A stretch of 64,000 bases of DNA from Staphylococcus succinus (GCF_029024945.1 NZ_CP118976.1:1612001-1676000), one strand, 5' to 3'. Positions 8,930 through 18,304 are shown, counted from the stretch's first letter. Notes: generated from the letters alone by a model not told the origin. Made by a program: numbers and translations.

Positions 8930-9016
8930 AATCAAAAAAGTTAGCAAGTCGACTAGAATTTATAGCGTCCAGCTGTTAATACATACTGAAAGTACTCTCA
9001 TCGATTGCTAACTTTT
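8930..9016 (-). terminator. Large hairpin/terminator between glpP and the S66 gene
   Basis: AAAAGTTAGCAA (8936-8947) and TTGCTAACTTTT (9005-9016) close a structure with a 57-nt interior. A further TCGA/TCGA pairing extends the stem past one bulge, and two smaller hairpins lie inside. A T-run follows on the minus strand. It probably ends mutS-mutL-glpP, but the branched interior is unusual for a simple terminator. Confidence 0.6.
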
Positions 9017-9116
9017 ATAGTTATATTTATGATATCAAACGTTTATATACTAATCTGGTCTACTTGAGTTAAGATAGAAGGTTATTTTATCATATTCATT
9101 TTGCAGAAGTGTGGCT

Positions 9117-9650
9117 TTACCATAATTTACGATCACTAGTTGTAATATATTTCGCTCCATTTTCTATTGCAACATCCACTTCTTCGATATCATTAATTAA
9201 TCCACCTGCGATGACAGATGTGTCCGTTTCTTCATTAATAATTTGTATTGCTTTAGTTGCGATACCTGGCAATACTTCTACAAAATCTGGTTCTACACGT
9301 TTAATAAGTTCAATACTTCTATTCAACGCATGACTATCTAATATAAAGACACGAAATACAGTTATAGTATTTAATGCTTTCGCTTTATTAATCACTTTTG
9401 TCTTAGTAGAAACAATCCCCTTAGGGTGATAGTTTTGTATGATATACTCACATGCAAATTCATCATGGCTCATACCTTTAATTAAATCAATATGCATATA
9501 TGTTTCTACATGATTTTTCTTTAATAATTCCATGATACTTTTAACATGACCAATATGCGTATCCAGTAACACACATTCCTTATAATCTGTTTGAGTGAGT
9601 TTTTCTAAATCCTTCATTGACCGAACTGCTGGTAAAATATATGGCTTCAA
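9117..9650 (-). CDS. glpP: Glycerol uptake operon antiterminator
   Basis: 177 residues, the GlpP family length, with MKPYILPAVRSMKDLE at the start, VLLDTHIGH, the MHIDLIKG segment and the C-terminal VIAGGLI...GAKYITTS barrel end. Binds glycerol-3-phosphate and then leader RNA to prevent premature termination in glp transcripts. The likely targets are the leaders at 7676-7755 and 5041-5096. Only 12 bases separate it from mutL, so it is co-transcribed with mutS-mutL rather than with the glp genes. Confidence 0.93.
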   Translation of the reverse strand: MKPYILPAVRSMKDLEKLTQTDYKECVLLDTHIGHVKSIMELLKKNHVETYMHIDLIKGMSHDEFACEYIIQNYHPKGIVSTKTKVINKAKALNTITVFRVFILDSHALNRSIELIKRVEPDFVEVLPGIATKAIQIINEETDTSVIAGGLINDIEEVDVAIENGAKYITTSDRKLW

Positions 9651-9662
9651 TCCACTAACCTC

Positions 9663-11594
9663 CTACATGATACGTTTAAATAGTCGTTCTATTTCATAGT
9701 TTGAAAAATTAATAATAATCGGTCTGCCGTGCGGACATGTAAATGGGTCTTCAGTTTCACGTAATTGGTTAACCAGGTCTGCCATTTCATTATTTTTCAA
9801 GTAATGATTGGCCTTGATGGATTTTTTACAACTCATCATAATTGCTGCATCTTCCCGGATTTTTTTAACATCAACTTTTTTATGTTCTAAAACATATTCA
9901 ATCATATCTTTAATAATTTCTTCAGCTTCTGCTTTAGGAAACCATACTGGATAACTATCTACGATGTAATCATGGCCGCCAAATGGTTCCAAATGAACCC
10001 CCACTTTATCTAATTCTTCTTTATATTGTTGAATAAGTATGAGTTCATCTTTTGAAAAATGGAATGTTAACGGTATTAGTAAATTTTGAACTTCGTTTGA
10101 TACTTCACCTATTTTTTCTCTAAAATATTCATATTTAATCCGTTCTTGTGCTGCATGTTGATCAATCATAAACATACCTTGTTCATTTTGAGCAATAATA
10201 TACGTCCCATGTACTTGCCCTACAATTTCCATATAAGGCACACGTCTCGTCGGATCTTGACTAACACTACCTTTGACATCAGATGTATCATTTAATTGAT
10301 CTACTGACGCTTCTTGTACATCGTCCATATCAAACAAAACTTCTCTTTGTGACTGCGTATATGCATCATCACTATACGGTTCTTCTTTTATATAAGAATG
10401 ATTAAAGTTATTCGTGGTCATTGCTTCAGATGGTGCAGATTGTTCAAAAGCTTTATCCTCCGTCTCACCATCAGAACGTTGTACCTTGTCATGATGTGTT
10501 TGAGCTGCTTGCTGCTTACGTTTTTCAAAATCTATTTTTTGTTGTTCAAAGTTATCTAACACTTTATTTTTTTTATTTAGTTTATCCATGTCATTTTGCG
10601 GAATTAATATTCTATCCTTAAATGCTTCACGGATTTTTTCTACAATTAGCTCAAATAGTTGGTCTTCTTTTGATAACCTTACTTCTAACTTAGTAGGATG
10701 CACGTTCACATCAACCAGAATGGGATCCATTTCAATATTGATGTAACATATTGGGAATCTGCCAATCGTCAATAATGTATGATAACCTTCTAAAATAGCT
10801 TTGTTTAACAGAAAATTTTTAATATATCTTCCGTTAATAAAGATAGATATATAATGATTGTTACTTCTTGAATGTTCTGGCTTAGCTACAAAACCCTCTA
10901 AATGATAATCACTTGTATCTCCAGTAATATGCACTAAGTCTTTAGCCACTTTCATACCATAAATTTCCGACATCACTTCATTGGTACGTCCCGACCCATT
11001 TGTTTTAATAATTGTTTTACCATCAGAAACAAGTGAAATACGTATATCAGGGTGACTCATTGCCATACGGTTAACAATATCTGTAATCTTACCTAGTTCA
11101 GTATACAAACTTTTAATATATTTCAAACGTGCCGGCGTATTATAAAATAAAGATTCAACTAAAATATCTGTGCCTCTTTTAGCCTTAGCGGGTTTATGAT
11201 TTAAGAGTTCACCATTTTCCACATAAATCTCTTGCCCTTCTTCATTATCTGTACAAGTTTTCAATGTTACTTTGGCTACTGATGATATACTGGCTAATGC
11301 TTCTCCACGAAACCCAAGTGTGCGTATGTGGAATAAATCATCATCTTCATCTAATTTACTTGTCGCGTGACGATGAAAGACTAGACCAAGGTCTTCGGTC
11401 TGTATTCCAGTGCCGTTATCGACGACTCTAATAGACGAAACTCCAGATTGTTCAACCTCTATATTGATTTCAGTCGCTTGGGCGTCTATGGCATTCTCCA
11501 ACAACTCTTTAACTACTGAGCCAGGACGTTCAACTACTTCTCCAGCAGCAATTTTATTTGCTAATGATGTCTGTAATTCTTTGATTTTCCCCAT
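9663..11594 (-). CDS. mutL: DNA mismatch repair protein MutL
   Basis: 643 residues. The N-terminal GHKL ATPase shows ENAIDAQA, DNGTGI and TLGFRGEALASI. A non-conserved linker follows, then the C-terminal dimerisation/endonuclease domain with DQHAAQERIKYE, SCKKSIKAN and CPHGRP, the metal-binding set of nicking MutL proteins from bacteria without MutH. Links MutS mismatch recognition to strand incision. The 12-base gap after mutS indicates an operon. Confidence 0.97.
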   Translation of the reverse strand: MGKIKELQTSLANKIAAGEVVERPGSVVKELLENAIDAQATEINIEVEQSGVSSIRVVDNGTGIQTEDLGLVFHRHATSKLDEDDDLFHIRTLGFRGEALASISSVAKVTLKTCTDNEEGQEIYVENGELLNHKPAKAKRGTDILVESLFYNTPARLKYIKSLYTELGKITDIVNRMAMSHPDIRISLVSDGKTIIKTNGSGRTNEVMSEIYGMKVAKDLVHITGDTSDYHLEGFVAKPEHSRSNNHYISIFINGRYIKNFLLNKAILEGYHTLLTIGRFPICYINIEMDPILVDVNVHPTKLEVRLSKEDQLFELIVEKIREAFKDRILIPQNDMDKLNKKNKVLDNFEQQKIDFEKRKQQAAQTHHDKVQRSDGETEDKAFEQSAPSEAMTTNNFNHSYIKEEPYSDDAYTQSQREVLFDMDDVQEASVDQLNDTSDVKGSVSQDPTRRVPYMEIVGQVHGTYIIAQNEQGMFMIDQHAAQERIKYEYFREKIGEVSNEVQNLLIPLTFHFSKDELILIQQYKEELDKVGVHLEPFGGHDYIVDSYPVWFPKAEAEEIIKDMIEYVLEHKKVDVKKIREDAAIMMSCKKSIKANHYLKNNEMADLVNQLRETEDPFTCPHGRPIIINFSNYEIERLFKRIM

Positions 11595-11606
11595 TGGACT
11601 TCACCT

Positions 11607-14252
11607 CTATTTCAACTGATTTTGTAATTCGCTAAGCTTTACTAACGCTTCAATTGGCGTCATATTAGATAGATTCAATGACTTAAGTTCATTTTCTACT
11701 TTACTTTGTTCTACTGGCGTATCAAATAAATCGAATTCTGTTTGTTCGAATTGATGGCTTTGCGCTTGTTGTGTTGTCTTATTTTGATATTCCGTACTCG
11801 ACTCCTCAACTATTGCGGCATGTTGTGTATCTTGATCTTGTATAGCATCTGTTTTTAGTGTATTAACTACAACATGATTAGCTTCCTTATCATTTTGTTC
11901 AAATGCATTCAAAATAACCTGTGCCCGTTCAATAACTTCCTCTGGAAGGTTTGCCAGTTTTGCTACTTGGATACCATAACTATCGTCTACTGCGCCATCT
12001 TTAACTTTATGGAGAAAGATAAGTTCCCCTTTATACTCATTCGCAGCCACATGTACATTTTTCAAACATGTTAACGATTGATCGAGTGAGGTTAATTCGT
12101 GATAGTGTGTAGAGAAAAGTGTTTTTGCATGAGAAGTCGTGGCAACGTATTCAATCATCGCTTGTGCAAGTGCTAGTCCATCATATGTGGATGTACCTCG
12201 TCCTATTTCATCAAATATAATCAAACTATTTTCAGTAGCGTGTGCAAGTGCTTTTTGAGCCTCAAGCATTTCTACCATGAATGTACTTTTACCAGATACT
12301 AAATCGTCAGCTGCACCAATTCTCGTGAAAATTTGATCAAATACTGGTAGTATTGCTGCTTCACAAGGTACATATGCACCCATTTGTGCCATGATACTAA
12401 TAATTGCGACTTGTCGCATGTAAGTTGATTTACCAGACATATTAGGCCCTGTAATAAGATATATGAATGAATCATTATTTAACTTACAATCATTAGGCAC
12501 ATAATCGTTGTAATCCATTACACGTTCAACCACAGGGTGACGTGAATGCGTCAGCTGCAATGTCTTATCTTCACTAAAACTTGGACGCGCATAATTATAT
12601 TTTTGAGCTATTTCAGCAAAACTTTGTAAGCAATCCAGTTCTGAAATCACTTTTGCTTGTTTCTGTAATCGCTCTGTATACATTTTTATTTCTTCTCTTA
12701 AACGGACGAATAATTGGTATTCTAACTCTATCGCCTTATCTTCAGCTCCAAGAATAATGTCTTCTTTTTCTTTTAATTCATCTGTAATGAAACGTTCAGC
12801 ATTAGACAATGTCTGTTTCCTATGATAACCAAAAGCTGTCGGATCAAATCCTTGTAAATTTGCCCTAGTAATTTCAATAAAATACCCGAATACTTTATTA
12901 AAACTAATTTTTAAGGATTTAATACCTGTACGTTGACGTTCTTTAGCCTGTAACTCTGCTAACCAAGATTTCCCATTTTTAGAAGCTTCTAAGTATTCAT
13001 CTAACTCTGAATTAAAACCAGCTTTGAACAATCCGCCTTCTTTCACAGAAATAGGTGGTTCTTCTTTTAAACTATCTTCCAATAACATTAATAAATCATC
13101 TAATGGTTCTAGCGCTTTAAATTGCTCTGTCATTTGCTCATCAAAATCCCCTAATAAATGCTTGATGTTAGGAATTTCTGATATAGAGTGTTTGAGTTGT
13201 ATCAAATCACGTGCATTCACGTTTCCGTAACTGACACGCCCGACTAACCGTTCAATATCATATACTTGATTTAAATGATTTCTCAAAGTGTCTCGTTCAA
13301 TAAAATGATTGATAAACTGTTCTACTGTGTTTAAACGTGCTTCTATTTGCTGTTTATGAATTAATGGTCGATCGATCCATTGTTTCAAACGTCTCGCGCC
13401 CATAGGTGTTTTCGTTTCATCCATCAACCATAATAAGGTGCCCTTTTTAGTTTTAAGTCTCATACTCTCTGTTAATTCTAGATTTCGTTTAGCGTAAAAG
13501 TCCATTTTCATAAAATCGACCGCTTCATATTTAATAACTGACTCAATATGTGATAAATCTCTTTTTTGAGTATGATAGATATAATCAAGTAATAATTGCG
13601 TCGCTTGATATAAATGGGTTTCCGACATCGTATTGGCTTGATATTGTGCATCTGAAAGCTCAGAAAGTACTGTTATTGTTTCAGTTGTCAAACTAATTTG
13701 ACGTTTTAATGCTTCATTTATTTCTTGATTCACAACTATTTCATTAGGATTAATAGTTGTAATTTCATTAATTAGCGTCGCTTCATCTTCAAAGTGTGTA
13801 ACTTTCAATTCGCCCGTTGAAACATCGCAATAACTTAGCGCAAATGCATTATTATGGGTTAAAAAGCTTAATATATAGTTGTTTTGTTTTTCATCTACGC
13901 CCCCTTGATCCATGACTGTACCAGGCGTCACTATTCTTACTACTTCGCGTCGAACCATGCCTTTAGTTTGTTTAGCATCTTCCATTTGTTCACAAATAGC
14001 TACCTTGTATCCATTATTTATTAACGTTTCAATGTAACCGTCCGCAGAATGATAAGGAACGCCACACATAGGTATAGGGTCTTCTTTTTTAGCATCACGC
14101 TTAGTTAATGTAATTTCTAATACTCTCGAAGCCTCTTTAGCATCATCAAAAAACATTTCATAAAAATCGCCTAATCTAAAAAATAATAGACAATCTTGAT
14201 ATTGTGATTTTATTTTTAAATATTGTTGCATCATTGGAGTTTGGTTCGTCAT
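11607..14252 (-). CDS. mutS: DNA mismatch repair protein MutS
   Basis: 881 residues. The N-terminal mismatch-binding domain has LFFRLGDFYEMFFDDA, which contains the F-x-E wedge. The C-terminal ATPase has Walker A in TGPNMSGKSTYMRQ near residue 600, DEIGRGTSTYDG as Walker B, and STHYHELT. A Gln/Glu-rich tail of about 100 residues precedes the C-terminal helices. First gene of mutS-mutL-glpP. Its leader region has mutually exclusive pairings around 14413-14463 (see findings). Confidence 0.97.
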   Translation of the reverse strand: MTNQTPMMQQYLKIKSQYQDCLLFFRLGDFYEMFFDDAKEASRVLEITLTKRDAKKEDPIPMCGVPYHSADGYIETLINNGYKVAICEQMEDAKQTKGMVRREVVRIVTPGTVMDQGGVDEKQNNYILSFLTHNNAFALSYCDVSTGELKVTHFEDEATLINEITTINPNEIVVNQEINEALKRQISLTTETITVLSELSDAQYQANTMSETHLYQATQLLLDYIYHTQKRDLSHIESVIKYEAVDFMKMDFYAKRNLELTESMRLKTKKGTLLWLMDETKTPMGARRLKQWIDRPLIHKQQIEARLNTVEQFINHFIERDTLRNHLNQVYDIERLVGRVSYGNVNARDLIQLKHSISEIPNIKHLLGDFDEQMTEQFKALEPLDDLLMLLEDSLKEEPPISVKEGGLFKAGFNSELDEYLEASKNGKSWLAELQAKERQRTGIKSLKISFNKVFGYFIEITRANLQGFDPTAFGYHRKQTLSNAERFITDELKEKEDIILGAEDKAIELEYQLFVRLREEIKMYTERLQKQAKVISELDCLQSFAEIAQKYNYARPSFSEDKTLQLTHSRHPVVERVMDYNDYVPNDCKLNNDSFIYLITGPNMSGKSTYMRQVAIISIMAQMGAYVPCEAAILPVFDQIFTRIGAADDLVSGKSTFMVEMLEAQKALAHATENSLIIFDEIGRGTSTYDGLALAQAMIEYVATTSHAKTLFSTHYHELTSLDQSLTCLKNVHVAANEYKGELIFLHKVKDGAVDDSYGIQVAKLANLPEEVIERAQVILNAFEQNDKEANHVVVNTLKTDAIQDQDTQHAAIVEESSTEYQNKTTQQAQSHQFEQTEFDLFDTPVEQSKVENELKSLNLSNMTPIEALVKLSELQNQLK

Positions 14253-14602
14253 AATAATATTTCACAATCCTTTTAATAGTTTCTTACTTTTAATTATATT
14301 TCGTACTTAATTAAACATATGATTCTCATCATTTTATAACTTTTCAATTCTTATCTTTCATCTTCTATATATACAATATTTATAGTATTTATTTTTTAAT
14401 ATTGCAAAAGGTAAATCTAACGCTAATGCATTATCGACAGTTGGTTAGATCTCTCTTAGATTTTATGTTGAAATTGTGAATTTAACTCTTAAATTTTAAC
14501 ACAAGTATAGCTTTACGCCTATTTATTCATTTAACATACTTACACATTCATCATGGATAAAGTATCAGCAGTCCCTTTAAAATAATCCACTGCATGATTA
14601 CC
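14253..14602. other. Gene-free stretch upstream of mutS
   Basis: No coding frame with a ribosome-binding site. The notable content is three short complementary elements at 14413-14421, 14444-14452 and 14456-14463. The remainder is AT-rich, with no clear promoter I would insist on. Confidence 0.4.
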
Positions 14603-14713
14603 TATAAAAAAAAGATTAAGACATATTATTAATCATAATTTTGTGATCCTCATAACGATTATTGCTATGGCTCAAAAATCACATCATGCTTAAGAATATA
14701 TGTCTTAATCTCT
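14603..14713 (-). terminator. Elongated terminator after thiW
   Basis: On the minus strand AGATTAAGACATAT pairs with ATATGTCTTAATCT, followed by seven T residues. The interior of about 77 nt has its own nested helices (GTGAT/ATCAC and CATAGC/GTTATG). It could end thiW and/or be a small structured RNA. Confidence 0.65.
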
Positions 14714-14723
14714 TGTAAGTTAG

Positions 14724-15215
14724 TTATTTTAAAAAGCGTTTTAAAATGCCTTTTCGTTTTAATATCATTAATATGATGTAGCTTATGATAGCGCCAATAA
14801 TACTAGAGACAATAAAGGCCAACATCAATGGTTTAATGGCAAAGTTTGAGAAGCCAAGTATCCAAGCCAATGGTATACACATTAAGCTCCCTATAATACC
14901 TGTACCTATCACTTCTCCAACTGCTGCCATAAAGATATGTTTTCTATAGTAATAGAATCCACTTGCTAATAATACACCTACCATACTTCCAGGAAAGGCG
15001 AAGAAACTACCTGTACCAAAAGTTAAGCGTAATATAGAAGATATAAATGCTTGCGCTAGCCCAAACCAAGGACCAACAAATACTGCACACAGAACATTGA
15101 TTAAGTGTTGTATTGGTGCTGCTTTTACTGGTCCAAGTGGAATGACAACGATACTACTTAAAACAACATTTATAGCAATAAATATTGCAGTTAACGTTAA
15201 CTTTTTTGTCTTCAT
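14724..15215 (-). CDS. thiW: ThiW, substrate-binding (S) component of a thiamine-precursor ECF transporter
   Basis: 163 residues, almost wholly hydrophobic with about five membrane helices. The motif PLGPVKAAPIQHLINVL near the N terminus is characteristic of ThiW. S components bind a vitamin or precursor (for ThiW, probably the thiazole moiety) and work with the shared EcfA/T module encoded elsewhere. I start at the second ATG because AGGGGG lies directly against the first one (15224). It follows ymcA by 27 bases, so it probably shares the miaB-ymcA transcript. No TPP riboswitch precedes it. Confidence 0.85.
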   Translation of the reverse strand: MKTKKLTLTAIFIAINVVLSSIVVIPLGPVKAAPIQHLINVLCAVFVGPWFGLAQAFISSILRLTFGTGSFFAFPGSMVGVLLASGFYYYRKHIFMAAVGEVIGTGIIGSLMCIPLAWILGFSNFAIKPLMLAFIVSSIIGAIISYIILMILKRKGILKRFLK

Positions 15216-15242
15216 ATGGCTCATCCCCCTTCCGAAGATATT

Positions 15243-15608
15243 TTAAGTGTTATCATGATCTTGTTGATGTTGATTTAAACGATCTGACATCGTACTTATC
15301 ATCATTTGCAACAAATCATTGGCTTCTGTTTGTGATTCTCTAAATTCTTCTACTATAGGTAAATCATTAATGTTTTGCTCAATATCATGTATTTTACCTT
15401 CTGATTGTTTGAGTGCTTCTGTTTTACCATAGTTTTGAAGATTCACTGATTGTTTTTGCGTCTTCTTTAAATCTTTCATACGTTGTTCGATGTGCTTGTT
15501 ATGGTGAATTTGCGCCTCAACCGCATGATACTCTTTCACAGTATCTAAAGATTTAATACGTTCACTTAATTGCGTCGCCGCCTCTAAAATGTCATCTTTT
15601 TCATACAT
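15243..15608 (-). CDS. ymcA: YlbF/YmcA family regulator (RicA-like)
   Basis: 121 residues, mostly helical and charged, with the YmcA-type start DDILEAATQLSERIKSLDTVKEYHAVE. In Bacillus subtilis RicA (YmcA) with RicF and RicT forms the Y-complex that redirects RNase Y in mRNA maturation; rny is also in this window. No cysteine is present, so this subunit can contribute none to the Fe-S clusters reported for the Bacillus complex. Its ATG overlaps the miaB stop (TAATG), so translation is probably coupled. Confidence 0.85.
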   Translation of the reverse strand: MYEKDDILEAATQLSERIKSLDTVKEYHAVEAQIHHNKHIEQRMKDLKKTQKQSVNLQNYGKTEALKQSEGKIHDIEQNINDLPIVEEFRESQTEANDLLQMMISTMSDRLNQHQQDHDNT

Positions 15609-17149
15609 TATTGTGTCACCACAGCTTTTTCGCTGGCACGTAAAAACGTTCCATTCAAGGAATATTGTTTAGCTTCATCTACTTGTACGTCTACTAATTG
15701 ACCAATCATTTCATTAGGCGCTTTAAAGTTAACTAATTTATTTTTAGATGTATATCCTGCTAACACATGTTCGTCTTTTTTACTTGCACCTTCACATAAT
15801 ACTTGAACAATTTGACCTTCATAACGTTTCATTGCTTGTTCTGAATAATAAGATACTTTTTTATTTAGTCGTTGTAATCGCTCTTTTTTCACGTCTGTTG
15901 GCACGTTATCTTTCATTTTAGCAGCAGGCGTACCATCCCTTTGTGAATAAATATAAGTATATGCGTGTTCAAATTCAACTTCCTCGTATAACGAAAGCGT
16001 CTCTTCAAACTGCGCCTCTGTTTCATTTGGATATCCAACGATAATATCTGTCGTTAAAGCCACATTAGGTATTTTAGCTTTAATTCTATCCACTAACTCT
16101 AAATAACTCTCGCGTGTATATTTACGCCCCATAATTTTCAAGACTGCATTGTTTCCTGATTGTACAGGTAAATGAATATGAGGTACGATATTACCGCCAT
16201 TTGCAATAACTTCGATCATACGATCAGTAAAGTCCCAAGGATGACTCGTGGTAAATCTCACTCGTGGAATATCAATTTGTGTTATATCTTCAAGTAAATC
16301 GCCCAAGCCATACGCTAATCCTTCAATATCTTTGCCGTAAGAGTTTACGTTTTGACCTAATAAGGTAATCTCTTGATAACCTTGACGCGCAAGGTCTCTC
16401 ACTTCTTCTATAATATCCTCTGGACGTCTACTACGTTCTTTTCCACGCGTAAATGGAACGATACAGTATGTACAAAACTTATCACAGCCATACATAATAT
16501 TGACCCATGCTTTAATCTTTCCTTCCCTTACTTTAGGAAGGTTCTCAATAACATCGCCTTCTTTTGACCAAACTTCTACCACCATTGCTTTAGATAGATA
16601 TGCTTCTTCTAAAATTTCTGGAAGACGATGAATATTATGCGTCCCAAAAATCATATCCACATTTTGGTAAGATTTAAGGATTTTATTCACTACTGATTCT
16701 TCTTGTGACATACATCCACATACACCTATTACAGTTTCAGGCTTTTCTTTTTTTAAATGTTTTAAATTGCCAATTTCACTAAACACTTTATTTTCTGCAT
16801 TTTCACGTATTGCACAAGTATTTATCAAAATTACATCGGCTTGATTTATATCTTCTGTAGCTGTATAACCTAAAGCGCCTAATATCCCTGCCATGACCTC
16901 TGTATCATGTGCGTTCATTTGGCAACCATATGTTTTAATTAAAAAAGTTTTTCCATTTCCCATATTGCGATACTTCTCATCAATTTGGAAATCACGGTCA
17001 TAATTCACTTCTTCTTTTCCACGTTTTCGAGCTTCTTTTAAGCTTGGTGGCTGATACACATGTTCAAAATACTTACTATAATCTTTAGCCTTCTTGTCAC
17101 GTTCCGCTAAGATATCTATAGAAGTACTTTTTCTTTGTTCTTCATTCAC
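15608..17149 (-). CDS. miaB: tRNA-2-methylthio-N6-dimethylallyladenosine synthase
   Basis: 513 residues. The N-terminal UPF0004 domain has the three cysteines of TYGCQMN, NTCAIRENA and GVCGCMSQ for the auxiliary Fe-S cluster. The radical-SAM core has GCDKFCTYC (CxxxCxxC), and a C-terminal TRAM domain follows. Methylthiolates the i6A37 made by MiaA. It carries the N-terminal extension of about 60 residues common in Bacillales. First gene of a miaB-ymcA-thiW group. Confidence 0.96.
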   Translation of the reverse strand: MNEEQRKSTSIDILAERDKKAKDYSKYFEHVYQPPSLKEARKRGKEEVNYDRDFQIDEKYRNMGNGKTFLIKTYGCQMNAHDTEVMAGILGALGYTATEDINQADVILINTCAIRENAENKVFSEIGNLKHLKKEKPETVIGVCGCMSQEESVVNKILKSYQNVDMIFGTHNIHRLPEILEEAYLSKAMVVEVWSKEGDVIENLPKVREGKIKAWVNIMYGCDKFCTYCIVPFTRGKERSRRPEDIIEEVRDLARQGYQEITLLGQNVNSYGKDIEGLAYGLGDLLEDITQIDIPRVRFTTSHPWDFTDRMIEVIANGGNIVPHIHLPVQSGNNAVLKIMGRKYTRESYLELVDRIKAKIPNVALTTDIIVGYPNETEAQFEETLSLYEEVEFEHAYTYIYSQRDGTPAAKMKDNVPTDVKKERLQRLNKKVSYYSEQAMKRYEGQIVQVLCEGASKKDEHVLAGYTSKNKLVNFKAPNEMIGQLVDVQVDEAKQYSLNGTFLRASEKAVVTQ

Positions 17150-17317
17150 TCTACAAAACCCTTTCTATATCATAAAAACTAAGAACAAACACTTTTTAAA
17201 TATGCTTCACATCTCCGTATGGCAACCTAATCGTTCAAAGTTCTATAACTTATCCATAATCATTACTTTATTATATTAAATTTGATCTTAAAGTGCAAAA
17301 AGTCGTATATATAATTA

Positions 17318-17354
17318 AATCGACTCACCACTATTTGACGGTTGAATCGATTTC
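17318..17354 (-). terminator. Terminator after the thiamine-binding-family gene
   Basis: AAATCGACTCACC pairs with GGTTGAATCGATTT (one bulge and one wobble) just past the stop at 17369. The downstream side on the minus strand is AT-rich. Confidence 0.65.
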
Positions 17355-17368
17355 CTTAAATGATTGAA

Positions 17369-17665
17369 TTAAATTTCATCATATTTTCCAGTTAGTGTCT
17401 CAATTGTTATACCTTCAGGCACATGGTAAAACTTCACTTGGCTAATTGTACTTGGGATTTCTAACTCAACCATGCGTTCGTTTAATTTTTGAATTAATAT
17501 TAAGCATTCATTCATTTCACCTTGTACAGTCGTTTCTAACGGTCCTACTCTATATTCTAGTCCTGAGTCATCTATGACTTTGATTGCTTCATCAACATAT
17601 GGGATAACGTCCTCACCATTAGCAGTTTTAGGAATAATTTGAATACTCATTAAAGTATCGTTCAT
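17369..17665 (-). CDS. Thiamine-binding family protein (MTH1187/YkoF-like)
   Basis: 98 residues, with the family pattern SIQIIPKT near the start, YVDEAIKVIDDSGLEYRVGPLETTVQGE and a short C terminus with KFYHVPEG. Small proteins of this fold form dimers or tetramers and some bind thiamine or hydroxymethylpyrimidine. The physiological ligand here is unproven. It has its own terminator and sits on the other side of miaB-ymcA from thiW. No riboswitch is visible. Confidence 0.8.
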   Translation of the reverse strand: MNDTLMSIQIIPKTANGEDVIPYVDEAIKVIDDSGLEYRVGPLETTVQGEMNECLILIQKLNERMVELEIPSTISQVKFYHVPEGITIETLTGKYDEI

Positions 17666-17762
17666 ACGAATACATCCCCTTAATTGTTTTACTTATTCTC
17701 TAGTTTATCAAATTAGTTATCTAAGGTATAGATTTTAATGAGGAAATTTTTGTTTAATACAA

Positions 17763-17783
17763 ATGAATACGTAGTCTATTCAT
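17763..17783. repeat. Short inverted repeat downstream of the Rrf2 gene
   Basis: ATGAATA-N7-TATTCAT lies between the Rrf2 gene and the thiamine-binding-family gene. It could be a weak terminator of the former or an operator before the latter. Confidence 0.35.
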
Positions 17784-17879
17784 GTTAGATGTCATTTTCT
17801 TATTTTAATAATCTAGACACCAATGAAAATCCTGTGTAGATATCGAAATACGAATAATAAAACGTTGATTAATGATGTA

Positions 17880-18263
17880 CTATACAAAATCTTTTAACGT
17901 TTTGTTTTCTAAATTATGTATTAATAGACGTTCTGACTCCTCCATAATTGCTTTAATTGGACAATTTTTGTCATGGCTAAAACTATCTTCTAATAGACTT
18001 TGTTGACCTTCAATCGTTACAATAACCTCATAAACTGAAACATTTTGCCACTCTTTTTTTAGTTGGTAACCACCTTTAGCGCCACTGTGTGCTGAGATGA
18101 TATTTGCCTTTACAAGTCGGGTCAATATTTTAGATAAATAAGTTGTCGAAACAGACAGTGCTGAAGCTAAGTCTTGTACGGGGATTCTTGATGCTCCTCC
18201 ATCACTTTTTATCATGTAAAGTAATGCATGCAAGGCGTAATCTGTTGCTTTTGAAAATTTCAT
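17880..18263 (-). CDS. Rrf2 family transcriptional regulator
   Basis: 127 residues with the Rrf2 winged helix: KFSKATDYALHALLYM, the recognition region LASALSVSTTYLSKILTRLVKANII, and SAHSGAKGGYQL. The C-terminal part has only one cysteine (NCPIKA), so the three-cysteine Fe-S site of IscR/NsrR is absent; it may sense another ligand or redox through that single thiol. A palindrome centred on its own -10 box (18284-18304) suggests autoregulation. The target genes are unknown. Confidence 0.85.
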   Translation of the reverse strand: MKFSKATDYALHALLYMIKSDGGASRIPVQDLASALSVSTTYLSKILTRLVKANIISAHSGAKGGYQLKKEWQNVSVYEVIVTIEGQQSLLEDSFSHDKNCPIKAIMEESERLLIHNLENKTLKDFV

Positions 18264-18283
18264 AGTTTCATCATCTTCCTAAT

Positions 18284-18304
18284 TATAGATATTATAAATC
18301 TATA
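18284..18304 (-). promoter_or_regulatory. Palindromic operator centred on the Rrf2 gene -10 box
   Basis: TATAGAT and ATCTATA flank a 7-base centre. Read on the minus strand, the centre holds TATAAT about 30 bases before the start codon. A dimeric repressor bound here would cover the promoter. Confidence 0.5.

Noticed and set aside
17149..17880. Search for a TPP riboswitch near the thiamine-linked genes
   Set aside because: The conserved CUGAGA and ACCUGAUCUGG elements were not found on either strand.
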